Below, piece after piece: positions 25,385-37,589 of a stretch of 64,000 nucleotides of DNA. A program made the position numbers and the translations under genes. The stretch covers positions 25,707,339 through 25,771,338 of the forward strand of contig CM055898.1 in assembly GCA_029582155.1 (NCBI GenBank), given 5' to 3'. Position 1 is the stretch's first letter; every line of letters begins with the position of its first letter. The notes below the pieces were generated by a model. It was not told where the DNA came from, did no database searches, and saw only the letters and a program-made list of their open reading frames with translations. Source of the stretch: Panopea generosa. Its lineage: Eukaryota; Mollusca; Bivalvia; Adapedonta; Hiatellidae.

Positions 25385-25904
25385 TTAAACATGCCATGCA
25401 AAAGACCACACATTAATAAAAACACGTAAAAAACAAGGTAAAAGAAATAATACTATCAGCAATATTCGAGTTTCTAGGTTAGCACTCATCACTAGATAAA
25501 TGTGCTGCAGCCATCGGAATATAATATGCAGCGCTAAACTCGACATATAGAATCGGAAATGAAATAGATTTAGCCAAACAGGAAGAAAACGCGTAAATAT
25601 AGATAAAACAAGGCAAATTGGAAACATAACTGACATTGTAAATAAAATAGGTGTTCGGGGGTTTGAAGTTTCTGCTACGCTACCATCATGCTGATAAAAT
25701 GGTGACGGAGTATAGGTGATTAAAACACGACAAAGAATCCAAGAATGCAGGTTGAGAATAATAGTCCATGCACACATAACTACCAATAATGGTAATCGGA
25801 GTGAAGGTGTACATGTGCTTATCAGCAACACTTCAACGATGCACACAAAGCCCACTTCCATAAATTCAACGTGAAGAACGTCATTCTTTATTTCGGTATG
25901 TAAT
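25385..25904 (-). CDS. Multi-pass membrane protein, last exon
   Basis: Starts after the minus-strand acceptor tatttctgtttcag (its AG at 25905-25906) and stays open for 172 codons to a stop at 25385. At least four hydrophobic spans are visible (GFVCIVEVLLI; LPLLVVMCAWTIILNL; ILFTMSVMFPICLVLSIF; RILLIVLFLLPCFLRVFI), separated by short polar loops. The first codon is completed exactly by the two leftover bases of the candidate first exon at 27985-28088. I do not recognise the family. A single intact frame with splice signals and a sensible membrane layout argues for a real gene. Confidence 0.6.
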
Positions 25905-26194
25905 CTGAAACAGAAATAATTGCCAATTATATACGACAAGAAAATAATATTTGGATTTTGGTATAACAATTGTTTTGATTATTTCAAAAGAAATAGAAAA
26001 CAATATTTCAAAGGAAGAAAACAGCAATTCTTATCGATCTTACGATATCATTAAGACATATGATACACAAGACCTCTAAATACAGTTAACTTGTTGATTA
26101 AAAAAGGCGTTAGCATTAATTATTATCAATAACAAATATTAAAAACATAACAAAAAACATGTAGAGAAAAACTTCATTTAATAATAATTATATA

Positions 26195-26375
26195 AAAACA
26201 CAACACATGAAGAGATATAAAAACACAACACAGGTAGAGACATAAAAACACATCACATGAAGAGATATAAAAACACAAAACAGGAAAAGATATAAAACAC
26301 AACACAGTAAGAGATATAAAAATACAACACCGGAAGAGATATAAAAACACAACACAGTAAGAAATAAAATTGCAA
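26195..26375. repeat. ~26-bp minisatellite, 6-7 copies
   Basis: Imperfect units of the form agagatataaaaacacaaca with variable ends (caggaag, catgaag, cagtaag). Confidence 0.9.
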
Positions 26376-26599
26376 CACTGGGTTTATTTGGTAATGTAAA
26401 AAGTTTTCAATAATATTCAAACAAAGCAACTACCGACATCGTTATAAAATAATGTTCACACTTTTATACATAAACATCTTCAAAAGTATTTTATTGTATC
26501 ACTGTACGTGTTTCTTTTTGCAGCACTAATGTTACAGTTCAACTAACTGCAATAGAAATAGGAGTTCAAAATAGCGTGATTGTTGCTGATATATTAACC

Positions 26600-26790
26600 G
26601 GCTTAAAGGGAATATATAAGGAAAAACGCTATAAACGTCTTTAAAAATAAAAAATAAATGGATTAAAAAGGGTATCAATATCATAAATAAATCAAATCCG
26701 ATTGGTTTGGTATGTCAAATCTACCAAAACATGACCAAACCGATATTTAAATTGGAGTAGTAAACTTGAAAGGAAATCCCCATTCTAAAA
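26600..26790 (-). repeat. Dispersed repeat family D, copy 3 (reversed)
   Basis: The reverse complement contains ttttagaatggggat, aagtttactactccaattt and ggtagatttgacataccaaacc, all found in the same order at 59490-59560. It also carries a tatagcgtttttcc..tattccctttaagcc end like 5808-5840. Confidence 0.75.
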
Positions 26791-27984
26791 AAAAATGACA
26801 TTTAACCACTGCTTGATGTCATTCGGACTCTTAAGATGAATTTCACTACGTGTTAGCCTGTTTCAATGGCGGATCTACTCTTCAACAAAAACGCGCATAA
26901 ACCCCTCATTTATAACGACTGATATATCTTTTTAACGCGAATAAATCATGTTAACTGATCAATAATTCTAAATATGCAAATAAGCTGCTCCGCTGACAGA
27001 AATTATCGTAAAATTCAATCGGATGTAAACAGCCAATTTCGTCATCCTTCAGTATTTTAACGGTCGCAAGATATGTGCAAAGATATATATGCATTTATGA
27101 ATATATGTTGTCCATTTTATGGGTTCATACTTTTTCGTATATATAGAGTCATTTATGAATCATAGTGAAAATAAACATAATCACGGGATTCTAACCCTGA
27201 TCGCCTCAGTCATATTCCATATATAAAACCATTGCGGAATATGAAGGAATATATAACGCTCGTTCGTATAAAACTAAATTTAACCTTAACCGCTTGCTCG
27301 TGTTTAATCGGTATTCCCCGAAAATACATTTTACTGTTTCATAACAATTACTGAGATAATATCTATACTAAATAATTAACGTTATTCCATGGGTCAATAC
27401 TAATTCAATATTGACATTAATAGCAAGTTTGAATACATGTTTTATCGATGAACACATCATCAATAACGCCACAATTTATGATAAAAAAATTATACCAGTT
27501 TTAATTGAATTTTAAAGTTTCAATTTATTGTGGCAAAGTTTTATTATTAGTAAGTTAATTCATATATACTCCTATTCAACAACTCAAAACAACCCAATCT
27601 CATTATTGCAGTAACATAGTAAAATTACTACTCTTGTCTATGTCTCAAAGTGCTCTCCTATCTAACATTCAAATTCAATTTCAATACATTGGATTCAGCG
27701 CCACCTGTACTGGTCTATGGGGTGTCTAATTTATATAGTAGGACAGGTTAAATTTTTAGTTAACTGATTAATATAATCTTACAGCATGTTCTATTATTAT
27801 GTTCACTTATCTTATAAATATAATAAAGGTAGGAACTTGATCTATTAATAGTATAGTGGATAACCCATGTAATATAAGAATTACATATAATTTTTGTAAC
27901 ATTATGCCACTTTAAATCCTATACTATAAACAAATATAATATACAATGTATATTTGAACAAGTACAATTGTTTTATAAATAAAC

Positions 27985-28088
27985 CTACTAATAAACTCTT
28001 TGTGTACGTCATCCACTTCTTTATAAAATATACTTTTTCTTTCAGGTCGCTCGTGTATACCTTCGTCTACATCTGTTACTTCCGCCAT
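27985..28088 (-). CDS. Membrane-protein gene, first coding exon
   Basis: ATG at 28086-28088 opens a frame beginning MAEVTDVDEGIHERPERKS, hydrophilic and acidic then basic, as for a cytoplasmic N terminus. It ends at the donor agtag|gtttat after 34 codons plus two bases. The acceptor exon at 25904 supplies one base then continues in frame, so the join is phase-correct and gives a protein of about 207 residues. Whether further exons lie between is not excluded. No family recognised. Confidence 0.5.
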
Positions 28089-28099
28089 AACTATACGAG

Positions 28100-29400
28100 T
28101 ATAGAATACGAAATTGACACTGAGCTACAATAGAATATATAAGATAGGCTACTTCGATAATGATGGTGGTATTCGTTCTATAACAGAATGTTGTTTAAGG
28201 ACTATGCTGAAATTGAGATTTTTATTGATAGTTTTATACTGAAAACTGCTCATATAGGCTGTGTGTAAGTGAAATGTTAATGTTATATTGATAGATGGGT
28301 TGTAAAATGCCTACTGTGAGTGGCAGATTCATACATTTGTGCACCAATATGTAAATGGGAGACTTCAAAGCCCTAATTTTAGACATAGTTGTTCCAATAG
28401 TCGCAAAATTTAAGTTCAAAACAAAGGAACCAATATCAAGGTCAATTATCCGTGTAGATGCAACGAGCCTTTTTTCGATTTTTTTCGTCGATGTCAGTCG
28501 CAGGAACACTATTTTCTTTGATTACAATATACGCAAAACGATCACTTAGATTGTGAACGTGGATACATGAAAGGTGTCAACAACATATGTATTGAATCAA
28601 ATGCTACGTACTTATTTACGCATATTCCAAAGATTGGAACTATATAAAATCTATGAAATTTATTATTGCACATACTATGTTATATGTCCAAGAAATAAGT
28701 TATACTTACCTAGTTTTATATATCCAGCATTTGGCACTAAAAAAATAATTAATAACACACGATTAAAAGCGTAATCTTTCCACCATTCGCAACAAATTTT
28801 ACACATGCTCATTCATTAAGAGGTTATACTCGACTTATCTATCGATTAGTAGACAGATATGCAAAATAACCAATCGTCCAATCACATGCTGGTAGATAAA
28901 TATGCAAAATAGCCAATTGTCCAATCACATGCTAGCCGTGGTCAGTCATAGCGTCCTACAGTGTGCGCCGAGATCAAGGCTCGTTGTGCATTGAGAATTC
29001 GTGAAAATTGGGAGTTTGGGTATCCATTCTAGACTTTGCTATTTTAAGAAATAAATACAACGTGCTATATTGCTCGTGAGTTTTACATTGTATCAACATG
29101 TTCGGCGTCCCAGTGCAGCTATTCGTAAACACGGTATGAGGCCGATTTAATTCAGGTTTACAACTAATTACGCTTGGACTACGAAAATTACGGATATACA
29201 CGGAATATTTGTGATAGTCAGTTGGAACCTAACGGACAATAGTTACCTACATAAGTGAAAGCATATTTATAATGTGTATAAGTGTGTGTCAGTCTACGGG
29301 CGCAGGTGCGTATGTGAAATCTATTTTATTTACTTTAAGCATTATATAATTTTACTTCCATACCACAGGTTAGTAAATGTGTGCCTGAGAGAATAAATAA
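28100..29400. other. Intergenic; 48-bp duplication at 28835-28935
   Basis: Contains two adjacent near-copies of a unit ending ccaatcacatgct (28887 and 28920). The remaining short frames show no domain. Confidence 0.5.
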
Positions 29401-29417
29401 TGTTGCATTGTTGCAAT

Positions 29418-29690
29418 TAAAATATAGATGCTCCCCTTTGTTTTCTTGTATTAATTTCAGTTTTTGGTTTCGAATATAAGGGCGGTACAAAGGGTTTCTG
29501 ACATCGATTATATATAAGTTTTTGGATACTATTAATATAATAAGATGATGAAAATAGTTATTTATATCTAATAATATACAATTAAGATACAGCTGCTCCC
29601 ATTTTATTTCTTATATTAATTTCGTTAGATTTTCGAATATAAGGATAGTATGATGGGATTGATTGCGACATCGACTATATATATATGTAT
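29418..29690. repeat. Diverged ~165-bp tandem pair
   Basis: 29418-29520 and 29580-29690 align: aattaa.ata.ag.tgctccc, then tattaatttc, then ttcgaatataagg, then gacatcga.tatata. The second copy leads straight into the microsatellite island. Confidence 0.7.
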
Positions 29691-29696
29691 GCGTAT

Positions 29697-29701
29697 ATGG
29701 G

Positions 29702-29768
<67 letters not shown>

Positions 29769-29938
29769 ATATATATATGTGTGTATATGTATGTATGTAT
29801 GTATATATGTATGTATTTATGTGTGTATGTATAATATGTATATATGTATGTGTGTGTATGTATACGTATATGTATATGTGTATATGTATATATATATATG
29901 TATGTATATGTATGTATGTAGGTATGTGTATATGTATG

Positions 29939-29974
<36 letters not shown>

Positions 29975-29975
29975 A
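29697..29975. repeat. Microsatellite island: (GTGC)n, (GTAT)n, (TA)n
   Basis: A pure gtgc tract to about 29768, then mixed gtat/ta tracts, then (TA)n at 29940-29975. Long frames on both strands here are artefacts. Confidence 0.97.
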
Positions 29976-30019
29976 AGTAATTGGGTTTCTGTACTTGGAA
30001 CGGAAATGTGTACACAGTT

Positions 30020-31040
30020 AACAATGTTTATATCAAAATGTAAATGAAGATTGAGTATTGATGTTTACGATACTTTTCTACGGCGGTTGATGCCTATGTT
30101 TATGTTATAAATTGTGAATGATCATAATTGGTTACAGCAAAAGTGTAGATATATGATTATTGATGTTAACGATACCTGTCATATCAATTTTGAAAAATAT
30201 TAAAAAGTATTGATGTACACTAAATTTTGCGAGATATATATATATGTGTAAATGGTGACTGGTTATTGATATTTATGATTAAGGTCATATCAGAAAACTG
30301 TATATTGATATGTACACCGTATGTTAAATCAAAATGCAAAACGTCAACGAATCTTAATGTTTACCACTAATGTTATAAGAAAATGTTAAAAGGCTACAGT
30401 TATTGATCGTTACCACATTACATGTATATTCAAACTTTTTACAACCTATGCTTATTGATTATGATTTCGAGTAGGCTGTATGGAAATGAAAAGGCTCAAC
30501 GATTATTTATGTTTACAACTTATGATGTACAACAATGGGAAAGGTGAACGATAGTTGATATTTTAAGGTGTATGTTATATCAAAACATAAAAATGTAATA
30601 TGTAATAACTTATACTTTAGATTACAGTGACGAGTAAAAAAGAACCATTAAATATGGTCGTTGTTACACCAAAATTTAAAATATAAATGCTTAATGGCAG
30701 ATATTGGGACAGATTGACTAGATTGTTATTGAGAAGTAAAATATGGATGATTATTTAATTTACGACGGAGGCAACAGGAAATATAAAATGTGAATGGTGA
30801 TAAAAGGTGAGGATGGATAGTGTATCAAAATTTAAGAGGTTAATGCTTTTAATTAATATATACGAATTATGTTATTAAAAATGAAGGATTTGGATAAAAT
30901 GTCATTACACTATATCAAATGGTAAGATGGAAACATCTATTGGTGTTTAGTATTTATCAGATATAAAAATGTATAAGGTGATTGATTATTGATGCCTACG
31001 ATTTATTTTATACCAGGACGTTAACAGTGAGTAGCTACTG
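30020..31040. repeat. Old, highly degenerate tandem array
   Basis: A motif series recurs every 60-80 bases: tattgatgtttacgata, then tatgttatatcaaaatgtaa, then ggtgaa. Good examples lie at 30050, 30155, 30260, 30355, 30495 and 30975. Decay is far greater than in the other arrays of the window. Confidence 0.6.
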
Positions 31041-31074
31041 ATATCTGTATTCATATTATTTTTTTTCTTATTTG

Positions 31075-31434
31075 ATATATCATGATAGAAATGTCTGTAT
31101 ATGTGTTCCCGAGTTAGATATGACACATTTTATAATTGTATAAGTATCTAATTTAAACATAATTTGAATATTATTTATTTAAACAATAACTATTGTATTT
31201 TATATGGACAGCAAATAATTGTTTGAAAAGGGTGTTTACGTGTATTATAATATGGTATATCATGATAGAAATGTCTGTATATGTGTTCCCGAGTTAGATA
31301 TGACACATTTTATAATTGTATAAGTATCCAATTTAAACATAATTTGAATATTATTTATTTAAACAATAACTATTGTATTTTATATGGACAGCAAATAATT
31401 GTGCGAAAAGGGTGTTTACGTGTATTATAATATG
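31075..31434. repeat. 180-bp tandem duplication
   Basis: 31075-31254 and 31255-31434 are nearly identical, with three or so differences (for example 31149 T versus 31329 C). It ends 240 bp before the LINE endonuclease start. Confidence 0.95.
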
Positions 31435-31675
31435 GTATTTAAACACTTTATAAATATGATGCAAAACATGTGTTAACAGTGGCGACGTACCTTTGTATAG
31501 ATTTTGGTTATAGCTAAATTATAATTTAGCTTCTCTTCTTTTATCGTTTTTGGCATGCAAACTCTTACTACTTGTCCCTCTTTCCTCTACTTTCAAATAC
31601 TTAATCTCACATTCACTGTCAATCTTTGGATATTTATAAAGCAATCTGCAAACTTTGTTTTTACTTCAACGTTAA

Positions 31676-34600
31676 ATGAATATTAAAGTATGTACTTTTA
31701 ATGTAAAAGGTTTAAGTGATTCATCAAAAAGAAAACAATTATTTTACTGGCTTAAATTAAATAAATACTCAATTTGCTTATTACAGGAACTACATTGTCA
31801 GGAACAAACTAATGATATTTGGAGAAAAGAATGGGGTGGGGATATATTTTTAAGCGGAAATAGTAGTAATAGTATTGGTGTGGGCATCCTTGTTAATCCT
31901 AATTTTATGTATTTAGTCCAAGAATATAATGATTTAATCGAAGGCAGAATGCAATCATTAAAAATAATAATTAATGAAAAAGAATATATATTTTTAAATA
32001 TCTATGCACCAAATAATACAACATATAATTTAAACTTTCTTACAAAAATTGAAGATTTCATAAATTTAAATGATAGTGAAACCATGATAGTAGGAGGGGA
32101 CTTTAATACAGTAATAAATGTTGAGTTAGATAAAAAAACATGGCAATGTTAATAATAATAAAAAAAACAGGGATAAAATAAACAATATAATACAAAATAA
32201 TGATATAAATGACATATGGAGAATATTAAATCCAAGCACTAAACAATATACCTGGCATTCAAACACCAAACCAACAATATTTTGTAGACTTGATTATTTT
32301 TTAGTGTCAAATAACTTAGTAAATGCAATAACGGTTTGTAAAATTACAACAGGTTTTCGTTCGGACCATTCTCTCGTATATTTTAATCTTATTATTGACA
32401 AACAACCACGTGGGCCAGGATATTTTAAACTCAACAATAGTGTTATATTAGATAACGATTATCAGGATAAAGTAAAACAAGCTATAAAAGAGGTAGTAGA
32501 AATAAATAAAGAATCTAATCCAAATACATTATAGCAACTTATTAAAGGTACTATTAGGAATGAGTCTATAAATACATGTCAAATAAAAAAAAGAATACAT
32601 TAAAAAATGAAATAAAATTGAAAAATGAAATCGATAATTTAGAAAAAGAATTAACTGAACATCCAAATGATAAAACAATCATAGATAATATTAGTGAAAA
32701 AAAATCTGAGTTAAATCACATTATTGAAACACAAACGAATGGAATTATAATAAGAGCAAAAGCAGAATGGGTTGAAGGAGCCGAAAGAAATACAAAATAC
32801 TTTAGTAATTTGGAGAAAAAAAGATCTGAGAGTAAAACTATTAATAGACTTATTAAAAATGATAGAGAAATAACACAATCTGAAGACATTTTAAAGGAAA
32901 CAAAAGGATACTATGAAAAGTTATACAGTAAAGTAGAAACAATGATAAATGATAATGAAGATTTTTTCCCAAACATTAGAGAGACTATATTATATGAAGA
33001 GCAAAAGCAATCATGTGAAGGTATTTTAAATGAAGAGGAATGTGCACTCGCTTTAAAACAAATGAATAATGGAAAAATCTCCAGGATCTGATGGACTTAC
33101 AACAGAATTCTATAAGATATTTTGGAACACGATCAAGAAATTCTATATTAACTCTATAAACTATTCTTTTGTAAATGGAAATTTAACAGAAATGCAAAAA
33201 CAAGGTATAATATCTCTTCTTCCCAAGAAAGATAAAGAACTAACGTCTTTAAATAACTGGAGACCAATAAGTTTATTGAATATTGATTATAAAATTACAA
33301 CCAAAGCAATTGCAAATAGAATTAAGAAAGTTTTATCTACACTTATTAATGATAGTCAAACTGGTTTTTTAAAAGGACGGTACATAGGTGAAAATATTCG
33401 CACTATTTTTGAAGTAATCGAAAATATAAATAACGAAAATAAACCTGGCTTAATCTTTTTTGCTGATTTCGAAAAAGCCTTTGATAGCATTGATCACGGT
33501 TTTATTTAAAAAACTCTTAAATATTTTAACTTCGGTAATTCTTTTATTATTGGATCAAACTATTTTATAACGATACTAAAAGTTGTGTAGTTAATAACGG
33601 ATATGTCAGATTTTTTCAAAGTAGAAAGAGGTGTAAGACAAGGATGCCCATTATTGCCTTATTTGTTTATATTAACTATCGAATTGTTATACAAATCGGT
33701 ACAAAGGGATAAAAACATTAAAGGTATTACTATTTACAATAGAGAAATAAAAAACACAGCATTTGCAGATGATGCAACATTTATGATGGATGGATCAAAA
33801 AAAACTTTTTCAACCTTAATAAAGAAAATTGATAATTTTAGTAAAATATCTGGACTTAAGCTTAATTCGAAAAAATCTATTATTTTACAATCAGGTTCCT
33901 TAAAAACTTCAAATGACACTCCTAGTACAGATAAAAATTTTATATGGACATCTGAGAGTGCAGCTACTCTTGGAGTTGTCTTTACAAATGATAAACAAAT
34001 GTATCATGAATTAAATCTTCTCCCAAAAATTAAGGAATTTTGCCACTGTCTTAATAAATGGAGAAAACATAAATTATTTATGATTGGTAAAATTGCAGTG
34101 ATTAAAACCTTCGCATTACCAAAACTTATATATTATTTAACTGTTTTAGAAAATCCATCAACAGGACATTTTAATATTATAAATAAAAGCATGTTTGACT
34201 TTCTATGGGATAATAAACCAGACAAAATAAGTAGAAAGACAACTATACAAAATTACGAAAATGGGGGCCTAAAAATGATAGATCTGAATATGTTTATTAA
34301 GTCAATTAAAGCAGAGTAATACAGGTGATTGGAAGCATATATACATGGGCCAACTAGCAAAAATAGGAGGACCATTAATATTTGAATGTAATATTAATAA
34401 AAATGACTTAAATAATGCAACTCAGATAAACTCAAACTTTTTATCCGAAATTGTACAATCATGGTCAAGTATTAGTTTTAAAGAAAATGTTGAATATATA
34501 AACAAACAAATATTTTGGAATAATTCAAACATCAAAAATAATAATAAAACATTCTTCTATAAACCTTGGTTCGACAAAGGAATTAAATATGTTGAACAAA

Positions 34601-35645
34601 TCTTTGACAATAGACAAAAAGTATTTCATACTTTTCAGCATATCAAAACGGTACACAACTTAAAAAATTCGGATTTTCTAAAATATTATACTCTTATTCA
34701 AAGTATATCAAATTCATGGAAGTCTAAACTTAAGAATGAAAATGTACCAAACAAAAATACACAAAATAACTTAATGGAACAAATTGTAAATGCGAAAAGT
34801 TCAAATAAACATTTATATAATAAACAGTTAAAGTATATTGAAAGCGACCTAACTATTAAATCGCATATTAAATGGGAACAAGAAGAAGCAACTCTAAATT
34901 GGAAAAGTATACATAATCTACCCTTTCAATGTTTAATAAATACAAAATTAAGAGCATTCCAATACAAATACATAATGAGAATCTTACCTAATAATGAATT
35001 TCTGTACAAATGTAATATTTATAATACAAGTTGATGCGATTTTTGCAATAGGCATGTCGAAACAAACAAACATTTATTTTGGGAGTGTCACATTTCGAGG
35101 GTTTTTTGGACAGAACTTGAAATGTATCTGAATGAAAAACTTATTGAAATAGATTTGGATTATTCAACGATTTCTCTTGGGAATCTTGACCAGAGCAGTT
35201 ATTCATGTTTATTAAACTGTATATTGGTTTATGGAAAATATTTTCTTTCAAAAACAAGTATGAACAGACAATTCCAAAGTTCAACAATTTTATAAAATAC
35301 TAAAAATATCATGAAAATTTAGAAAAAATAATAGCGAGTAAAAAAGATAAAGTGACGCAACATGAAAATAAATGGAATAAACTACAATTATTTTGATAAA
35401 AATTTCATAACTGAACTTTAATTCAAATTGACAGTGTAAAGCACCCTAATCTCTTTTCATGTCTGCAACTGTCTCTTTTCCTTCTTCTATCTACTTCTTT
35501 TTTCCCTGTTCCTTTTATTTCCCCGTCTTTTCTTAGTATAGCATTATTTCATAGAATACATTCATGTTAAACTGTATGTATTATATCAAATATATTTGTA
35601 AAATGTATGTATTATGAAATAATAAAAAAATTAAAAACAAAAACA
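31676..35645 (+). mobile_element. L1/Tx1-like LINE, near full-length ORF2, dead
   Basis: One retrotransposon ORF2 is spread over six broken frames. Endonuclease (31676-32410): LLQELHCQEQ with the catalytic Glu, GGDFNTVIN, and RSDHSLVYF with the catalytic Asp-His. Linker (32576-33090): a Lys/Glu-rich coiled stretch and the KAEWVEGAERNTKYF motif. Reverse transcriptase (33069-34320): GSDGLTTEFY, NNWRPISLLNIDYK, FADFEKAFDSID (33459) and the FADD box (33762-33773). C-terminal part (34345-35396): includes the motif LRAFQYKYIMRILP and, past a stop, a CDFC..H..C zinc knuckle. Breaks: stops at 32150 and 32532, frameshifts near 32565, 33080 and 33560, stop at 33507, frameshift near 34320, stop at 35032. 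The length fits a complete ORF2. A short 3' UTR ends in an A-rich tail at 35607-35645. ORF1 is not seen. Clade is by motif style. Confidence 0.93.
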
Positions 35646-35799
35646 ACATATGACTTAAATGTCGGTGCGGGTCATTTGAACACAAGTCTAATTCATGCGT
35701 CGCGCAAAAAGTATGTGAATGATGCATTTAAAAAACATCTAAAAAAATTGTAACCGATGCGAACAGAATTAGCGGAATTTTATGAGTTTTAACGCTGCA

Positions 35800-37580
35800 A
35801 CTCCTTTTTGTCAGTGGGTACTTTCTGAATACAATAAAGGATTACTGTCACAACTTCAAAGGATATGGCAGCTATCTAGTTCTAAATTATTTGCACATAT
35901 ACGCATTTATCACAACAGGTGCTAAGTACATGACCAATAAAGAATCAATATATAATGTCAGATTTGTCAAACCATGTCCGATTCATTTGGCCGATATGCC
36001 CAATTACGTTAGGGGAAAGTAAGCTGACAAAGGGATTTTTTTCCGAATTTATTTAATAGAAATGAAAATCAGCTCTTTTTTTATATTACTCCCATTAACA
36101 TGATAATTTCAACTTTCAAAAGGAGTTGCTGCGATATTGCCAATCAGACGTTGATGTTCTCCAAAAATGTTGCTTGAACATTAGAACATTATTATTATGG
36201 ACTTAACAAAATAACGATAATGGGAATGGTAATGATCCTTTTGAGAAACGTATAACGATTTCATCAATTTGTAACTTGGTGCTTAAGACACTTTTTCAAG
36301 AAAAAATGTCAGTTGGTATCATTCAGCCGACAAATGATTAATTCAACATGGAAGACACATGGGTGAAAAAGATATTGGCCAAAACAAAGTGGATGATTAA
36401 TATAAACCTAGTGAAGACAATACTGTACTTGTATTTCATGGGTGTTTTGGCACTGATGCCCGAAATGCTTTTCAGCTTCTACAATGAAACCAGTAACTGA
36501 GCAAAGTATGAGCGTTTTATACATAAAAACAATGGAAAAGAAACATCAAAACAGCAAAATTCTAACCTCCAAGATTGTATCCAATACCCTGAAGTATTCG
36601 CACTTCTTTAACCCAGAGATTCATTTTAATGTGGCAGAACAGAAACTTTACGAAGAACCAAATAATGTAACGCTAATAAAATATTTCGATGTCACATCAC
36701 TCTATCCATTCATCCATAATACAGGAAAGAAACTGACACGCCACCCTACAATCATAACGGATAGTATTAAAACGCTAAACCATTGTGAATGTTTGATCAA
36801 ATGCAAAGAGTTTGCCCCTTTATATAACGATTTCGCATAGTGAGTGTAATATAAAGCTCTTTGACACCGTGTTGTACCTGAGTCACAATGTGGCTTACCA
36901 CAAAAGCATGAACGGAGGGGGTCGTATACAAACTACGTGAATACCTTCCTAGATATTAAGCCAGAGGCAAGTATATGACCTATATTGTGTATTGATGAAA
37001 AAACCAAACGGCAGTACTTTGGCAGAGAGGGTATTCATTTAGAATATGACAAAAAAAAAACGAAATCCCCTGGAATGCATTCTATTACCTCATTTTGGGG
37101 GTGATTTTTTGTCAGCGATCAAATCTCACTCAAACATATAATATCGGAAGCCGCTGAATTCTTTGACATGGTGACGTCAGATCAACAAGTAAACAATGTT
37201 CGCTTTTTAAATAATGAAGCTGTGCAAGAAGATTGGGCATATAACAGCCTCTTCAATTATGATTGCTGCATAAGCTAGATTAAAAATATACAGTTATTTA
37301 CAAAATATCGAAAAGCGCACATTGTACTGTGGTACTGACTCAATTATCTTTTCATTTAGCCAAAGTGAATGAGAATCTTCCTTGCGTTTATATTGATGAT
37401 GTGACGAATGAAACGCAAGGAAATGTGTCACGAATGGCCCTAAAAATGCATTTAAACAAACCCGGCAAGCATGGAGAAAAAAACGTCTGTAAAGTAAGAG
37501 GCATTCCCTTAAAGACGTTTCTTCGAGTAAGTTCTAGCGCGGAGATTTTTTTTAAATTTTGCACACAAGTACTTTAAAGT
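35800..37580 (+). pseudogene. Polinton-type DNA polymerase B relic
   Basis: A protein-primed family B polymerase in many frames, in the correct order. The exonuclease II motif is near 35851 (HNFKGYGSYLVL; the usual Asp after the Tyr is Gly). Next are PIHLADMPN (35975) and KGFF..NLFN around a frameshift (36030). The exonuclease III motif YCQSDVDVL (36135) is followed by GNDPFEKRITISS (36225) and VFHGCF (36440). The polymerase A motif YFDVTSLYPF (36681) lies in a 118-codon open stretch, and the C motif YCGTDSIIF (37325) has Gly for the first catalytic Asp. The domain then ends with KVRG (37490). This polymerase is carried by Polinton/Maverick elements and related viruses. No integrase, capsid or terminal inverted repeat was found nearby, so the assignment to Polintons rather than a relative is inferred. 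Clearly inactive. Confidence 0.8.
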
Positions 37581-37589
37581 AAGACAGGT

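Larger units (their letters stand above)
25905..27984 (-). other. Intron of the membrane-protein gene
   Basis: GT at 27983-27984 and AG at 25905-25906 on the minus strand. It contains a 26-bp minisatellite and a reversed copy of dispersed repeat D, typical intronic load. Confidence 0.45.

Noticed and set aside
29611-30024. Frames of 105-137 codons on both strands, rich in Cys/Val/Ala or Tyr/Ile/His
   Set aside because: Translations of GTGC, GTAT and TA microsatellites.
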